Origin: Marinobacter sp. 2_MG-2023
GTDB lineage: Bacteria; Pseudomonadota; Gammaproteobacteria; Pseudomonadales; Oleiphilaceae
Assembly (NCBI RefSeq): GCF_030546935.1
Contig: NZ_JAUOPH010000005.1
Coordinates: forward strand, 186,001 to 250,000
DNA: 64,000 bases
Reading direction: 5' to 3'
In this document: piece after piece, positions 9,355-17,991 of the stretch
Layout: each line of letters opens with the position of its first letter
How positions within the stretch are numbered: position 1 is the stretch's first letter
The notes under the pieces: model-generated
The model's database searches: none
The model's input: the letters and a program-made list of their open reading frames with translations, nothing else
What the model was told of the DNA's origin: nothing
Position numbers and translations under genes: made by a program

Positions 9355-10425
9355 ATGAGCCAGAAAACCCAGGGGAGTCGTCTCGAAATTCAGGGAGTCG
9401 ACAAGTTCTTCGGTGATTTTTGTGCACTGAAAAACATCGATCTCACCATCGAGCCAGGCGAACTGGTGTGTTTTCTTGGGCCATCAGGGTGTGGAAAGAC
9501 CACCCTGCTTCGCATCATTGCGGGGCTTGAGTGCCAGAGTGGGGGGCTACTCCATCAAGGTGACACGGACATTTCCCTGAAACCGCCCAGAGATCGTGAT
9601 TTCGGCATTGTGTTTCAGTCTTACGCGCTGTTCCCGAATATGACGGTCGCCGACAACATAGCCTATGGCCTGCGCAGCATCGGCATGCCAAAGGCCAGGG
9701 TCCGGAGTCGGGTGGACGAACTGCTGAACCTGGTTGGGCTTGAAGACCATGTCCGTAAGTATCCAGCTCAGTTGTCCGGTGGCCAGCAGCAACGTGTTGC
9801 CCTGGCGCGGGCACTGGCGCCTTCGCCGGGGTTGTTGCTGCTTGATGAGCCCTTGTCGGCACTGGACGCCAAAGTGCGCCATCATCTGCGTAGTGAGATT
9901 CGTAACCTTCAAAAGCAGCTGGGTGTCACTACGATCATGGTGACCCACGATCAGGAAGAGGCGCTGGCAATGGCTGACCGTGTTGTGGTCATGAACAACG
10001 GCGTTATCGAGCAGGTAGGAACCCCGCTGGAGATCTATCAGCAACCCGCGTCAGCGTTCGTTGCATCCTTTATCGGCGCGATGAATTTCATTGACAGCTC
10101 GCCATTAAATGGACAGCGGGTGAAGGTCGGGAATCGTGAGCTGGAACTGGTCCGGCCGTTGCCTTCCGCTGAAGGCGCGGTTCGGCTGGCTATCCGGCCG
10201 GAGGATGTTCACCTGTTGCCCTGCGGAGACGGAGAGTGGGAGGGAGAGGTCCGGGCACTGGATTATCTGGGAGCGTTCATCCGTACTCATATTCGCCTGA
10301 ACGACGTTGAACTGGATCTGGTTGTGGATGTGGACCCACGTTCCGCGCGTCGTCTTGGGCTGTGCGTTGGCGGTGGTATCTGCCTCAACCTGCCTTCCGA
10401 CGCCCTGCATTGTTTCGCAGCCTGA
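9355..10425 (+). CDS. phnT: AEP ABC transporter ATP-binding protein
   Basis: This 356-residue ABC ATPase has Walker A GPSGCGKTT (about 45-53), the Q-loop in FQSYALFP, the signature LSGGQQQRVALARAL, Walker B LLLLDEPLSALD and the switch histidine in VTHDQEEALAMAD. A C-terminal TOBE-like domain (about 270-350) is present, as in the POT/spermidine group. It powers import of AEP through the permease that follows. The next gene's likely start lies 17 bp past the stop. Confidence 0.92.
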   Translation: MSQKTQGSRLEIQGVDKFFGDFCALKNIDLTIEPGELVCFLGPSGCGKTTLLRIIAGLECQSGGLLHQGDTDISLKPPRDRDFGIVFQSYALFPNMTVADNIAYGLRSIGMPKARVRSRVDELLNLVGLEDHVRKYPAQLSGGQQQRVALARALAPSPGLLLLDEPLSALDAKVRHHLRSEIRNLQKQLGVTTIMVTHDQEEALAMADRVVVMNNGVIEQVGTPLEIYQQPASAFVASFIGAMNFIDSSPLNGQRVKVGNRELELVRPLPSAEGAVRLAIRPEDVHLLPCGDGEWEGEVRALDYLGAFIRTHIRLNDVELDLVVDVDPRSARRLGLCVGGGICLNLPSDALHCFAA

Positions 10426-10442
10426 GAGCTGCGGAGTTCCGA

Positions 10443-12203
10443 ATGCCTGAGTATGACCCTGGTAAGCATTCCATGATTGATTCTCAAGTACTTTCGACAC
10501 CGGCGACACGCAACTGGCCCGCCCTGGTTGAGTTACGCCGGAAGTTTGCCGGCCGCTGGGTGTTCTCTCTGTTACTGGTAACCGGTTGTGCCATTCTGAC
10601 ACTGCTTGTACTTGCCCCCCTGTACACCCTGCTTTCAAAGAGTGTCGAGAACAGGGCCGGTGAGTTTGTCGGGCTGGAAAACTTTGCCCACTACCTGAGT
10701 TCCGGTGGTATCGAATCCGCGTTTTTCAATTCCTTGTGGGTGGCTGGGCTCAGTACCCTGGTTGTGGTCTTCCTGGCCTTTATGGCGGCCTGGGCATTGA
10801 CCCGCACACGCTTGCCATTCACCGGGTGGATTCGGGGTGTGTTGGTGTTACCGATTCTGGCGCCATCGCTGTTGCCCGCAATCAGCCTGGTATACCTGTT
10901 TGGTAATCAGGGCGTGCTAAAAGACTGGCTCTTTGGGGCTGAGATCTATGGCCCCATTGGCATCATTATGGGCTCCTGTTTCTGGACATTTCCCCACGCC
11001 CTGATGATTCTGTTGACGGCTATGGACAATGCCGATGGGCGTCACTACGAAGCCGCTACTGCATTGAAGGCCGGCCCCTGGCGAACCTTCTGGACAGTAA
11101 CGGTGCCCGGAGCCCGCTATGGACTGGTGAGCGCTGCTTTCGTTGTCTTTACGTTGGTGATCACGGATTTCGGCGTACCCAAGGTTATCGGCGGGCAGTT
11201 TGATGTACTTGCTACGGATATCTACAAGCAGGTGATCGGACAGCAGAAATTCGAGATGGGCGCTGTGGTCAGTGTGCTGTTGCTATTGCCAGCCATGCTG
11301 GCCTTCATTGCTGATCGCTATGTACAACGCAAACAGTCGGCAAGCTTCACCGCGAGATCAGTGCCTTACAAACCCAGCCAGGATCGCAAGCGCGACGCCG
11401 TTGGCGCACTGATGCTGACACCGACGCTGGTGTTCATTTTTGCCATCATCGGCATGGCCATCTATGCCTCGTTCGTTACCTTCTGGCCATACAATCTGGA
11501 CTTGAGTCTGAACAACTACCAGTTCGGCCGCATGGACGGAGGTGGGTGGGGGGCCTACGGCAACAGCCTGCAGATGGCCCTGGGCACCATGGTGATTGGA
11601 ACCATACTGGTCTTTTTCAACGCCTGGCTGATGGAGCGAACACCGCAGCCCCGCTTTCTGACCGGCCTATTCCAGTTCCTGTCGCTTCTACCTTTGGCCG
11701 TTCCCGGGTTGGTGCTGGGGTTATCCTACATCTTCTTCTTCAATCATCCGGACAACCCGATAAACGGGATCTATGGCACTCTGTTCATCCTGATGCTGTG
11801 TACGATCACGCACTTCTACGCGGTCTCCCATCTCACAGCCGTTACGGCGTTGAAGCAACTGGACCAGGAATTCGAGGCGGTAGGGGAGTCTCTTAATGCG
11901 TCCCGGTGGAGGGTGCTGTTCACCGTTACCTTGCCCCTGTGCCTGCCCGCGATCCTGGATGTCGCGTTGTATCTGTTCGTGAATGCGATGACCACGGTCT
12001 CAGCGGTTGTGTTCCTTTACGGCCATGACTCCCAGTTGGCGTCGGTAGCGGTGCTGAACATGGACGAGGCCGGAGACATTGCCCCGGCCGCAGCAATGGC
12101 CATCCTGATTACAGCTACCTGCGCGGTAGCAAAACTTATCCAGGGGCTACTGCGTTTCTGGGTGGACCGTTCAACGCGGCCATGGCGACAGGGCACGGAA
12201 TGA
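10443..12203 (+). CDS. AEP ABC transporter permease, fused two-domain
   Basis: This permease of 586 residues from the ATG at 10443 carries two MetI-like membrane domains in one chain, with about 12 helices. EAATALKAGPWRTFWTVTVPGA and EAVGESLNASRWRVLFTVTLP are the two EAA loops that dock on the ATPase. In other bacteria the AEP importer has separate PhnU and PhnV subunits, and fused versions form a known family. GCGGAG precedes the chosen start; a GTG at 10362 would overlap phnT and is less likely. It completes the AEP importer. Confidence 0.85.
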   Translation: MPEYDPGKHSMIDSQVLSTPATRNWPALVELRRKFAGRWVFSLLLVTGCAILTLLVLAPLYTLLSKSVENRAGEFVGLENFAHYLSSGGIESAFFNSLWVAGLSTLVVVFLAFMAAWALTRTRLPFTGWIRGVLVLPILAPSLLPAISLVYLFGNQGVLKDWLFGAEIYGPIGIIMGSCFWTFPHALMILLTAMDNADGRHYEAATALKAGPWRTFWTVTVPGARYGLVSAAFVVFTLVITDFGVPKVIGGQFDVLATDIYKQVIGQQKFEMGAVVSVLLLLPAMLAFIADRYVQRKQSASFTARSVPYKPSQDRKRDAVGALMLTPTLVFIFAIIGMAIYASFVTFWPYNLDLSLNNYQFGRMDGGGWGAYGNSLQMALGTMVIGTILVFFNAWLMERTPQPRFLTGLFQFLSLLPLAVPGLVLGLSYIFFFNHPDNPINGIYGTLFILMLCTITHFYAVSHLTAVTALKQLDQEFEAVGESLNASRWRVLFTVTLPLCLPAILDVALYLFVNAMTTVSAVVFLYGHDSQLASVAVLNMDEAGDIAPAAAMAILITATCAVAKLIQGLLRFWVDRSTRPWRQGTE

Positions 12204-12222
12204 CCGAGCAGCCTGAAATTTA

Positions 12223-13128
12223 ATGACTTCCACAGCTATAGTCATCGTTCTTGTGTCCGCTCTGGCACACGCCGGCTGGAACCTGTTTGGCAAGAAGGTC
12301 AGCCCCAGCGGAGCGTTCTTCTGGTATAGCACACTCTGGGGAGCGCTCCTGACCCTGCCGGTTTTGCTGTATTACTTTCCTCTGGTGCAGAAACTGGGCT
12401 CGGGTATCTGGTGGTTGGTTATTGCGACCGGCTTTTTTCAGGCTACCTACCTCAGCGCTCTAGCGGCGGCCTATCGCCATGGCGAACTGTCGGTGGTTTA
12501 CCCTCTGGCACGGTCTTCGCCTCTGCTTATCCTGCTGGTCGGGACCCTTTTCTTGGGAACAGCCGAAACCATCACCATCGCGGCTGCGGTCGGTATCCTG
12601 CTGATTGTGGCTGGTTGCATTGTCCTGCCAATGCAACGGCTCCGGGATTTTCGTCTGGCCAACTATCGCAATCTTGCCACACTGTTTGCTCTCCTGGCGG
12701 CTGCCAGTACTGCCGGATATTCAATCATCGACGATACTGCGACGGAAAGAATGCGGAATTTGCTCGACGGAGCTGCGCTGGACGCTGAGGTGGCCCTGGT
12801 GTTCGTGATCCTCCAGGCATGGTCAGCACTGGTATGGCTCAGTATCGGCTTGAGTCTTCAGAAAACCGAACGTCGCCTCCTTAAACAATTGGTAGCGAAC
12901 TGGCGCAGTACTATAGCGGCGGGGGTACTTATCCTGGGCACCTACGCGCTGGTTGTTTGGGCCATGGCCTATGCAGAGGATGTCAGTTACGTGGTGGCGT
13001 TCAGGCAGGTCAGCATTCCTATCGGAGTTGTGCTGGGGTGGTATTTTCTTGAGGAACCCTTGCACCCGCCCAAAATTTTAGGTGTGTTGACCATTCTCGC
13101 AGGCTTGTTGATGGTGGTGCTGGGATGA
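12223..13128 (+). CDS. EamA/DMT-family transporter
   Basis: This 301-residue inner-membrane protein has ten predicted helices in two repeats, the drug/metabolite transporter (EamA) layout. It has the typical LVSALAHAGWNLFGKK start and a C-terminal half with VSYVVAFRQVSIPIGVVLGW. It lies 19 bp after the AEP permease on the same strand and is probably co-transcribed, so it may move an AEP-related amine, an aldehyde product or a counter-metabolite. The substrate cannot be told from sequence. A short CTTTGC/GCAAAG repeat at about 13142-13162 follows. Confidence 0.8.
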   Translation: MTSTAIVIVLVSALAHAGWNLFGKKVSPSGAFFWYSTLWGALLTLPVLLYYFPLVQKLGSGIWWLVIATGFFQATYLSALAAAYRHGELSVVYPLARSSPLLILLVGTLFLGTAETITIAAAVGILLIVAGCIVLPMQRLRDFRLANYRNLATLFALLAAASTAGYSIIDDTATERMRNLLDGAALDAEVALVFVILQAWSALVWLSIGLSLQKTERRLLKQLVANWRSTIAAGVLILGTYALVVWAMAYAEDVSYVVAFRQVSIPIGVVLGWYFLEEPLHPPKILGVLTILAGLLMVVLG

Positions 13129-13194
13129 TGGCTTGATCTGCCTCTTTGCGGGAAAGGCAAAGCTCTGCTCTTGCAAGGTTGAGGTGGCGAAGGG

Positions 13195-13857
13195 TCATGA
13201 TTGCGCCACTTCATCGATAAAAATGAGCCAACCCTGTTGCAGGGCGTAGTCCTCCAGAATCGGGTCCGGATTCACTGCTACGGGATAGTCCACAGCGTTT
13301 AAAAGGGGAAGATCGTTGTGGGAGTCTGAGTAGAACCAGACTTTCTCGGGGCTGGCTTGTCGGGCTGTAATCCACTCCTCCAGAGCAGACACTTTACCGT
13401 CTCTGAAAGGGCGCCGGGATCCTATGGTGCCTTTGAGACTGTCGTTCTGCCATTCCACTTGAACACCTATGCCGTCATCAATGCCGAGGTGTCGTGCAAT
13501 GGGTGATACCAGGTGCTCTCCCGTTGCGGAGATAATTAACACATCATGCCCCTGGGCCTTGTGCCAGGCCACCCGCTCCTGGCCTGTTGTTAGTATGCGT
13601 GGAGGGATCACCTCGGTGACGAACTGGTCAATAAGCTCCTGCACCTGATTGCGCTGCCAACCCCGTATCGGGGCCAGGCTGAACTCCATGTAATCCTGCA
13701 GATCCATGTGGCCATTGTTATAGGCCTGCATGAAGACTCTGCCCCTGGCTTCGGAATCGGGACTGGCATCGATATTTTCTGCGCGGAGAAACTCAGTAAA
13801 CAGCTGTGAACTGTCCCCCCGAATCAGGGTTTCATCGAGGTCAAAAATGGCAAGCAT
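13195..13857 (-). CDS. HAD-IB family phosphatase (SerB-like)
   Basis: This 220-residue HAD hydrolase of subfamily IB has motif I FDLDETL (nucleophile Asp6, general acid Asp8), motif II ISATG, a conserved Lys in RDGKVSALEEW and motif III YSDSHNDLPLL. These enzymes dephosphorylate small metabolites such as phosphoserine or histidinol phosphate. The gene converges on the EamA gene. The region just before its ribosome site (AAAGGAG) carries a PhnR-like palindrome, suggesting membership in the phosphonate regulon. The actual substrate is unknown. Confidence 0.82.
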   Translation of the reverse strand: MLAIFDLDETLIRGDSSQLFTEFLRAENIDASPDSEARGRVFMQAYNNGHMDLQDYMEFSLAPIRGWQRNQVQELIDQFVTEVIPPRILTTGQERVAWHKAQGHDVLIISATGEHLVSPIARHLGIDDGIGVQVEWQNDSLKGTIGSRRPFRDGKVSALEEWITARQASPEKVWFYSDSHNDLPLLNAVDYPVAVNPDPILEDYALQQGWLIFIDEVAQS

Positions 13858-13867
13858 GTCGCACTCC

Positions 13868-13883
13868 TTTGGTATACACCAGA
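13868..13883. promoter_or_regulatory. Putative third PhnR operator (weaker)
   Basis: On the minus strand TCTGGTGTATACCAAA matches the 4843-4858 palindrome at 12 of 16 positions and keeps the core TGGT-N4-ACCA. It lies 10 bp before the HAD phosphatase start. It is less sure than the other two because the outer bases differ. Confidence 0.45.
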
Positions 13884-13924
13884 TTGTGCTACAAGCATGT
13901 TACGAGCTTATTACATGGCCTGTT

Positions 13925-14056
13925 CAGAGTTTTTTGGATGCAGGTCAGTGGCTATCGGGTGGACTACTACAATCGGCAGAGACCCCATGTATCAACGGAG
14001 GCGTTCCGCCTGCTGCTGAGGAAAACCTAAATGATGTCGGGGATTAGTTGACCACT
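13925..14056 (+). pseudogene. IS3-family transposase C-terminal remnant
   Basis: In three different frames the sequence encodes pieces typical of the end of IS3-family OrfB: SGYRVDYYNRQRPH, then NGGVPPAAEENLN, then a terminal SGIS with stop. No full transposase or inverted-repeat pair is present. It is a decayed fragment of about 130 bp between the HAD gene and benR. The frame shifts show it is not functional. Confidence 0.6.
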
Positions 14057-14158
14057 ACGCTCGCTCACCAAAGTGAAGAATGCGATTTATTGGTTGTTGA
14101 TTGATCAGGTCGTTTTCTTTAAAGTGAACTGATTAATAATAAGTAAAAGAGGCGGGAG

Positions 14159-15115
14159 ATGTTTAGTCAACAACTTGCAGGCGCAACTATCCTTCATGGG
14201 GCGCATCCGGAAGAAGTGTCTTCATTCGTCAATAAGCATATCGGTCACCATAAACTCGAAATGCTAGAGGAGCAGGAACAAAAGTCTCGTCTGAGTTTCC
14301 GGGAGTTTGCCGGGTTCGGTTTGTCTCAAATCAGTTATGGAAATCGCGTTCGCGTAAAGAGTCCTGAGCTCGAATCCATCTACCACTTGCAGGTCGTCAC
14401 GAAAGGGGAGTGTGTCTGGCGCCAGGCAGGGGAGCAAATGAGAATTTCCAGCGGCCAGGGTCTTATGGTGAACCCTTACGAGAAAATTGATCTTGAATAC
14501 TCAGAGGATTGTGAAAAGTTAATAATCAAAGTTCCTGAGCAAGCCTTGGTTAATGCTCGGGACGTTTCGCTTGGCAGGCTGCCCGACAAAGGCATTCGTT
14601 TTAACCGGGCTCCCATAGATCTCAGACTCTGTCCGCCACTTGTCAAAATCATCGAAGCAGTGTTTTCAGAGTTCGATGACGCAGAAGATGAAGACATAAG
14701 CGCAGTTGGAGCTCCTTATCGTGACATCATACTCAAAAAGTTGCTGAAAGCTTTTCCGAGCAATTGGTCGTGCCAGGACAATGCGGTGGTATGTTCTCCT
14801 TCACTAGAAAAAATGATTCGCTACATTGAAGAGAATGTGCAACGCAATATAGGTATTGAAGAGCTATCCGATGTGTCGAACATGAGTGTTCGGTCAATCT
14901 ACAATGCTTTTTCTAAGGCATATTCAACCACGCCGAAGTGCTACATAAAGCAGTTGAAGCTACAGAACCTGAGGGCAGACCTTTTGCGAGGGCGGTGTCG
15001 TAACGTAACCCAGATTGCATTGGATTATGGCTTCAGTCACTTGGGTAGGTTTTCATCGGACTATCGGAAATCTTTTGGCGAGTTGCCCTCCGAAACGATG
15101 CGAATGGCCGGTTAG
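14159..15115 (+). CDS. benR: AraC-family activator, XylS/BenR type
   Basis: This 318-residue regulator has an AraC-binding-like N-terminal domain (about 20-190) and a C-terminal double helix-turn-helix (about 218-318). It matches remembered XylS sequence closely in several places: ISYGNRVRVKSPELES.YHLQ, YSEDCEKLIIKVP, IEENVQRNI and ALDYGFSHLGRFSSDYRKSFGELPSETMR. XylS and BenR activate benzoate-ring dioxygenase genes when they bind benzoate, so the expected target is benABCDE about 22 kb away. Nearer by are benzaldehyde-type dehydrogenase genes. AGAGG precedes the ATG. Its end overlaps the convergent IclR gene by 4 bp. Confidence 0.82.
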   Translation: MFSQQLAGATILHGAHPEEVSSFVNKHIGHHKLEMLEEQEQKSRLSFREFAGFGLSQISYGNRVRVKSPELESIYHLQVVTKGECVWRQAGEQMRISSGQGLMVNPYEKIDLEYSEDCEKLIIKVPEQALVNARDVSLGRLPDKGIRFNRAPIDLRLCPPLVKIIEAVFSEFDDAEDEDISAVGAPYRDIILKKLLKAFPSNWSCQDNAVVCSPSLEKMIRYIEENVQRNIGIEELSDVSNMSVRSIYNAFSKAYSTTPKCYIKQLKLQNLRADLLRGRCRNVTQIALDYGFSHLGRFSSDYRKSFGELPSETMRMAG

Positions 15116-15921
15116 CCCCGGCCATCGTTTTCCCGCTGTTGCCCACAAATTTGTCGTGTGACACGGTCGCAGCATTCCCGGACCTGTTCGAATAGAACGG
15201 ATCCCTCGGCGATGTCAGTGTCCCGCTCAAGGCCCAGCAAGGTGATGACTGTGATAATGCTCCCGTTGATGTCAAACACCGGGCGGCTCAGGACATTGAT
15301 TTCAGGAAGATAATCGCTGAAAAATGCGCAGTAGTTGTCCCGTTTAATGGCCTCCAGGTGGGGGGGGAGTTCTTCCCTTGTAAGGGGTTTGCCCCGATAT
15401 TTCGGGAGCGATTTGGAGTTCTTGTAGTATTCGTCCACTAATTCTTTTCGTCGTTTCGCCGGCAGTTGTGTGAGGTAAATCCTTCCAGCGGCTGAGTTCA
15501 GTGGTGACAATTCCGCTCCCAGTCGAACGTTGACGGAGATAGGTTGGCTTGAGTCCAGCCACTTGATGATTAGCGGTCCGTTCCCGTTCCAGACGGTGAC
15601 GGATACGGTTTTGTCTGTTTCCTCCTGGAGCTTGTCAACAGCCTCGTAACTCAGCTGGATTGGGTTGATACGCCGTAACGCCGAAATGCCGAGGGTCAGA
15701 CTGGAGTTACCCAAGGTATACTGAGTGTTATTGACTTGATTGATGTAGCCCTCCCGCAGCAAACTAACCAGATATTTGTGAGCACGACTGGGAGAGAGGT
15801 CAAGCGCTCCGGATAGTTCCTTTAGGGTGGGCGGCCGGGATGCTACAGAAATGTAATTGAGGATATGCAATCCGATTTCCAGTGAACCGATTCCCTGCCG
15901 CTTTGGTGTGTTTTCTGCCAT
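15112..15921 (-). CDS. IclR-family transcriptional regulator
   Basis: This 269-residue protein from the ATG at 15921 has an N-terminal IclR winged helix (about 8-70; LKELSGALDLSPSRAHKYLVSLLREGYI) and a C-terminal IclR effector domain (about 80-260). A longer frame starting at 16026 adds 35 unlikely residues. It lies between the AraC regulator and the porin remnant, reading in the same direction as the transporter genes beyond. A role in controlling the aromatic/aldehyde cluster is plausible, but the effector is unknown. Confidence 0.8.
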   Translation of the reverse strand: MAENTPKRQGIGSLEIGLHILNYISVASRPPTLKELSGALDLSPSRAHKYLVSLLREGYINQVNNTQYTLGNSSLTLGISALRRINPIQLSYEAVDKLQEETDKTVSVTVWNGNGPLIIKWLDSSQPISVNVRLGAELSPLNSAAGRIYLTQLPAKRRKELVDEYYKNSKSLPKYRGKPLTREELPPHLEAIKRDNYCAFFSDYLPEINVLSRPVFDINGSIITVITLLGLERDTDIAEGSVLFEQVRECCDRVTRQICGQQRENDGRG

Positions 15922-16041
15922 GAGCGATACCGTTTTCGAATGACTGATGCTGCCGTGCAGCAGCGGAAAACAGGAGACATTTAGAAGATAGGCACCTGTT
16001 TTACGAGCTGTTGGTAAGGATACCAACTCTAAATATCTGGA

Positions 16042-16416
16042 TCAGAATTTGTACTTGGCCATGACCTCTATTTGCTGGCCCTCTGGCAAAAGTGGCCCGA
16101 GCGCGAGGTTGTATTTGCGCCATTCTATTCCCGCTTCCAGATCCTTTGTGATGTTGTAGATCAAGTTGACGCGCTGCGCTTCGTGTTTGTGCCGGCGTTG
16201 TCATCCACTTCAACCGTGGTGTAAGTAACGTTTGCCCGCCACTCATTGTTGATTACATAGCGGGAGCCGCCCTCTACGAAGTCATCGTTTTCCACTTCTC
16301 GGTCCGATGCTGAACTGGGTGTCGTTGAACTCGCCGAGTTCGAGAACGTTAACGGTGGGCGCCGCGCTGAGACCAGATGCAATCGCTAGCGCTAGTGTTG
16401 AGTGTCGATAGTTCAT
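16042..16416 (-). pseudogene. Decayed outer-membrane porin (internal deletion and frameshifts)
   Basis: A good ribosome site (AAGGAGAAGG) and an ATG at 16416 lead into a clean signal peptide (MNYRHSTLALAIASGLSAAP) followed by LELGEFN. The frame then breaks. A second frame gives DDFVEGGSRYVINNEWRANVTY and a third ends RVNLIYNITKDLEAGIEW...EVMAKYKF and stop, a typical last beta-strand with terminal Phe. Only about 120 codons remain of what is normally a porin of some 400. It resembles DcaP-like aromatic/dicarboxylate porins. It is a non-functional remnant at the end of the ABC transporter cluster. Confidence 0.75.
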
Positions 16417-16511
16417 TTGCCTTCTCCTTGTTGTTTGGCAAGTGAACTATCGGTTATTACTGCTTGGTCAAATATCCGGTTAATGAACATCCCTATCCGT
16501 TTTTGGTACAT

Positions 16512-17225
16512 TTAGACACTTAGCGCTGTTTCCACTTTTTCCAGGTTTTGGTCGAGCTCTTCGGAGCTGCCATCGAAGTGAATTTGTCCTTTAACAACAA
16601 CAACGTGTCGGTCACAGAGCTTCTTCAGGGCTCTGATATTCTTGTCCACGATCAGCGTTGAAATCCCCGATTCCCGAATGGTGGCAATCACATTCCAGAT
16701 GTCTTGTCGGATCAACGGCGCCAAGCCTTCGGTGGCCTCGTCCAGAATCATCAGTCGGGGATTGGTAACCAGCGCCCGGCCGATCGCCAGCATCTGTTGT
16801 TCCCCGCCTGACAACTCCGTACCCAGGTTTGACAACCTTTCCTGAAGGCGCGGAAAGGTTGCCATAACCCGGTCGAAGTCCCAGGCCGATTTGCCATTAC
16901 TGTCCGGGCGAGCAGCCATCTGCAGGTGCTCCTTCACTGTGAGGTTGTGAAACATACCTCGGCCTTCTGGGACATAGGCAATATCGCGGCGCATCCGCTT
17001 CCAGGTTGGCAAGTTGCTGATGTCCTGCCCGTCGAAATACACATGTCCACTACGTGGCGGTACGATGCCAAGAATTGACTTGAGTGTGGTGGTTTTGCCC
17101 ATGCCATTGCGGCCCATAAGGCTCATGGATTGACCCTTTTCAAGGCGGAAGGATAGGTCATGAAGGATATGACTGCGCCCATAAAGGGTGTTGAGGCTTT
17201 TGACTTCCAACAAACTGTTGCTCAT
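16512..17225 (-). CDS. Liv-type ABC transporter ATPase (LivF-like)
   Basis: This 237-residue ABC ATPase of the branched-chain amino-acid (HAAT) family has Walker A GRNGMGKTT, signature LSGGEQQMLAIGRAL, Walker B LMILDEATEGL and an atypical switch region (LIVDKNIRALKKLCDRHVVV). It is the last gene of a five-gene importer and overlaps the LivG-like gene by 4 bp. Importers of this family also carry benzoate and other aromatic acids, which fits the neighbouring aldehyde genes. The substrate is inferred only. Confidence 0.9.
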   Translation of the reverse strand: MSNSLLEVKSLNTLYGRSHILHDLSFRLEKGQSMSLMGRNGMGKTTTLKSILGIVPPRSGHVYFDGQDISNLPTWKRMRRDIAYVPEGRGMFHNLTVKEHLQMAARPDSNGKSAWDFDRVMATFPRLQERLSNLGTELSGGEQQMLAIGRALVTNPRLMILDEATEGLAPLIRQDIWNVIATIRESGISTLIVDKNIRALKKLCDRHVVVVKGQIHFDGSSEELDQNLEKVETALSV

Positions 17226-17989
17226 GCCGCTTCCTCCTCGTCTTCCTTGCCCAGGTAAGCTTCTTTTACTCGGGGGTCATTACGCACTTCATCGACGGTT
17301 CCGGTGATGAGGTGGGTGCCGTTATCCAGTACCGTCAGTTGGTCTGATAGCTCGAATATGGCATCCATATCATGCTCAACCAGCACAATGCTGTAGGTTT
17401 TCTTGAGCTCGTTCAGCAACGATATAATGCGCAAGGATTCTTCGTGGCCCATACCTGCCATGGGCTCGTCCAGTAGCAGGATGCAAGGATCCGTAGCCAG
17501 CACCATGGCCAGTTCGAGTTGGCGTTGTTCCCCGTAGGAAATTTCCGCAGCGACGGTGTGAATGCGATTATCCAATCCGACCTGACACAGTGCTTTCTCC
17601 GCTGCGTCACGAACCAGTTTGTTGGCGTGGCGCGATGCAAACAGGTTGAAACTGCCGGTAAACCGGCGTTGGGCGGCTACAGCACAGTTCTCTAGACAAG
17701 TCACATCGGTGTAGATATTGGTTTTCTGGAAGCTCCGACCGATCCCTCGACGCACGAATTTCCAAGGTTTCATGCCTTCGATCTGCTCCCCCTTATGGAA
17801 GATACATCCGCTCGTTGGCTTCAGAGTCCCACACAGCATATTCAGAAGCGTGCTCTTGCCTGCACCGTTGGGCCCTACCACGCCATGCAGTTGCCGGTCG
17901 TGAAACTTCAGCGAGATATCATTGAGCGCCTTGATGCCGCCCCAGTGTTTGCTGAGGGATTCAGTTTCCAGAATGATGTCGTTAGCCAT
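17222..17989 (-). CDS. Liv-type ABC transporter ATPase (LivG-like)
   Basis: This 255-residue second ATPase of the importer has Walker A GPNGAGKST, a signature region written ISYGEQRQLELAMVLA (the LivG variant of LSGGQ), Walker B ILLLDEPMAGM and the switch histidine in VLVEHDMDAIFELSDQ. Its start codon lies 2 bp after the LivM-like stop, and it overlaps the LivF-like gene, showing tight translational coupling. It pairs with the LivF-like protein to energise the two permeases. Confidence 0.9.
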   Translation of the reverse strand: MANDIILETESLSKHWGGIKALNDISLKFHDRQLHGVVGPNGAGKSTLLNMLCGTLKPTSGCIFHKGEQIEGMKPWKFVRRGIGRSFQKTNIYTDVTCLENCAVAAQRRFTGSFNLFASRHANKLVRDAAEKALCQVGLDNRIHTVAAEISYGEQRQLELAMVLATDPCILLLDEPMAGMGHEESLRIISLLNELKKTYSIVLVEHDMDAIFELSDQLTVLDNGTHLITGTVDEVRNDPRVKEAYLGKEDEEEAA

Positions 17990-17991
17990 GA

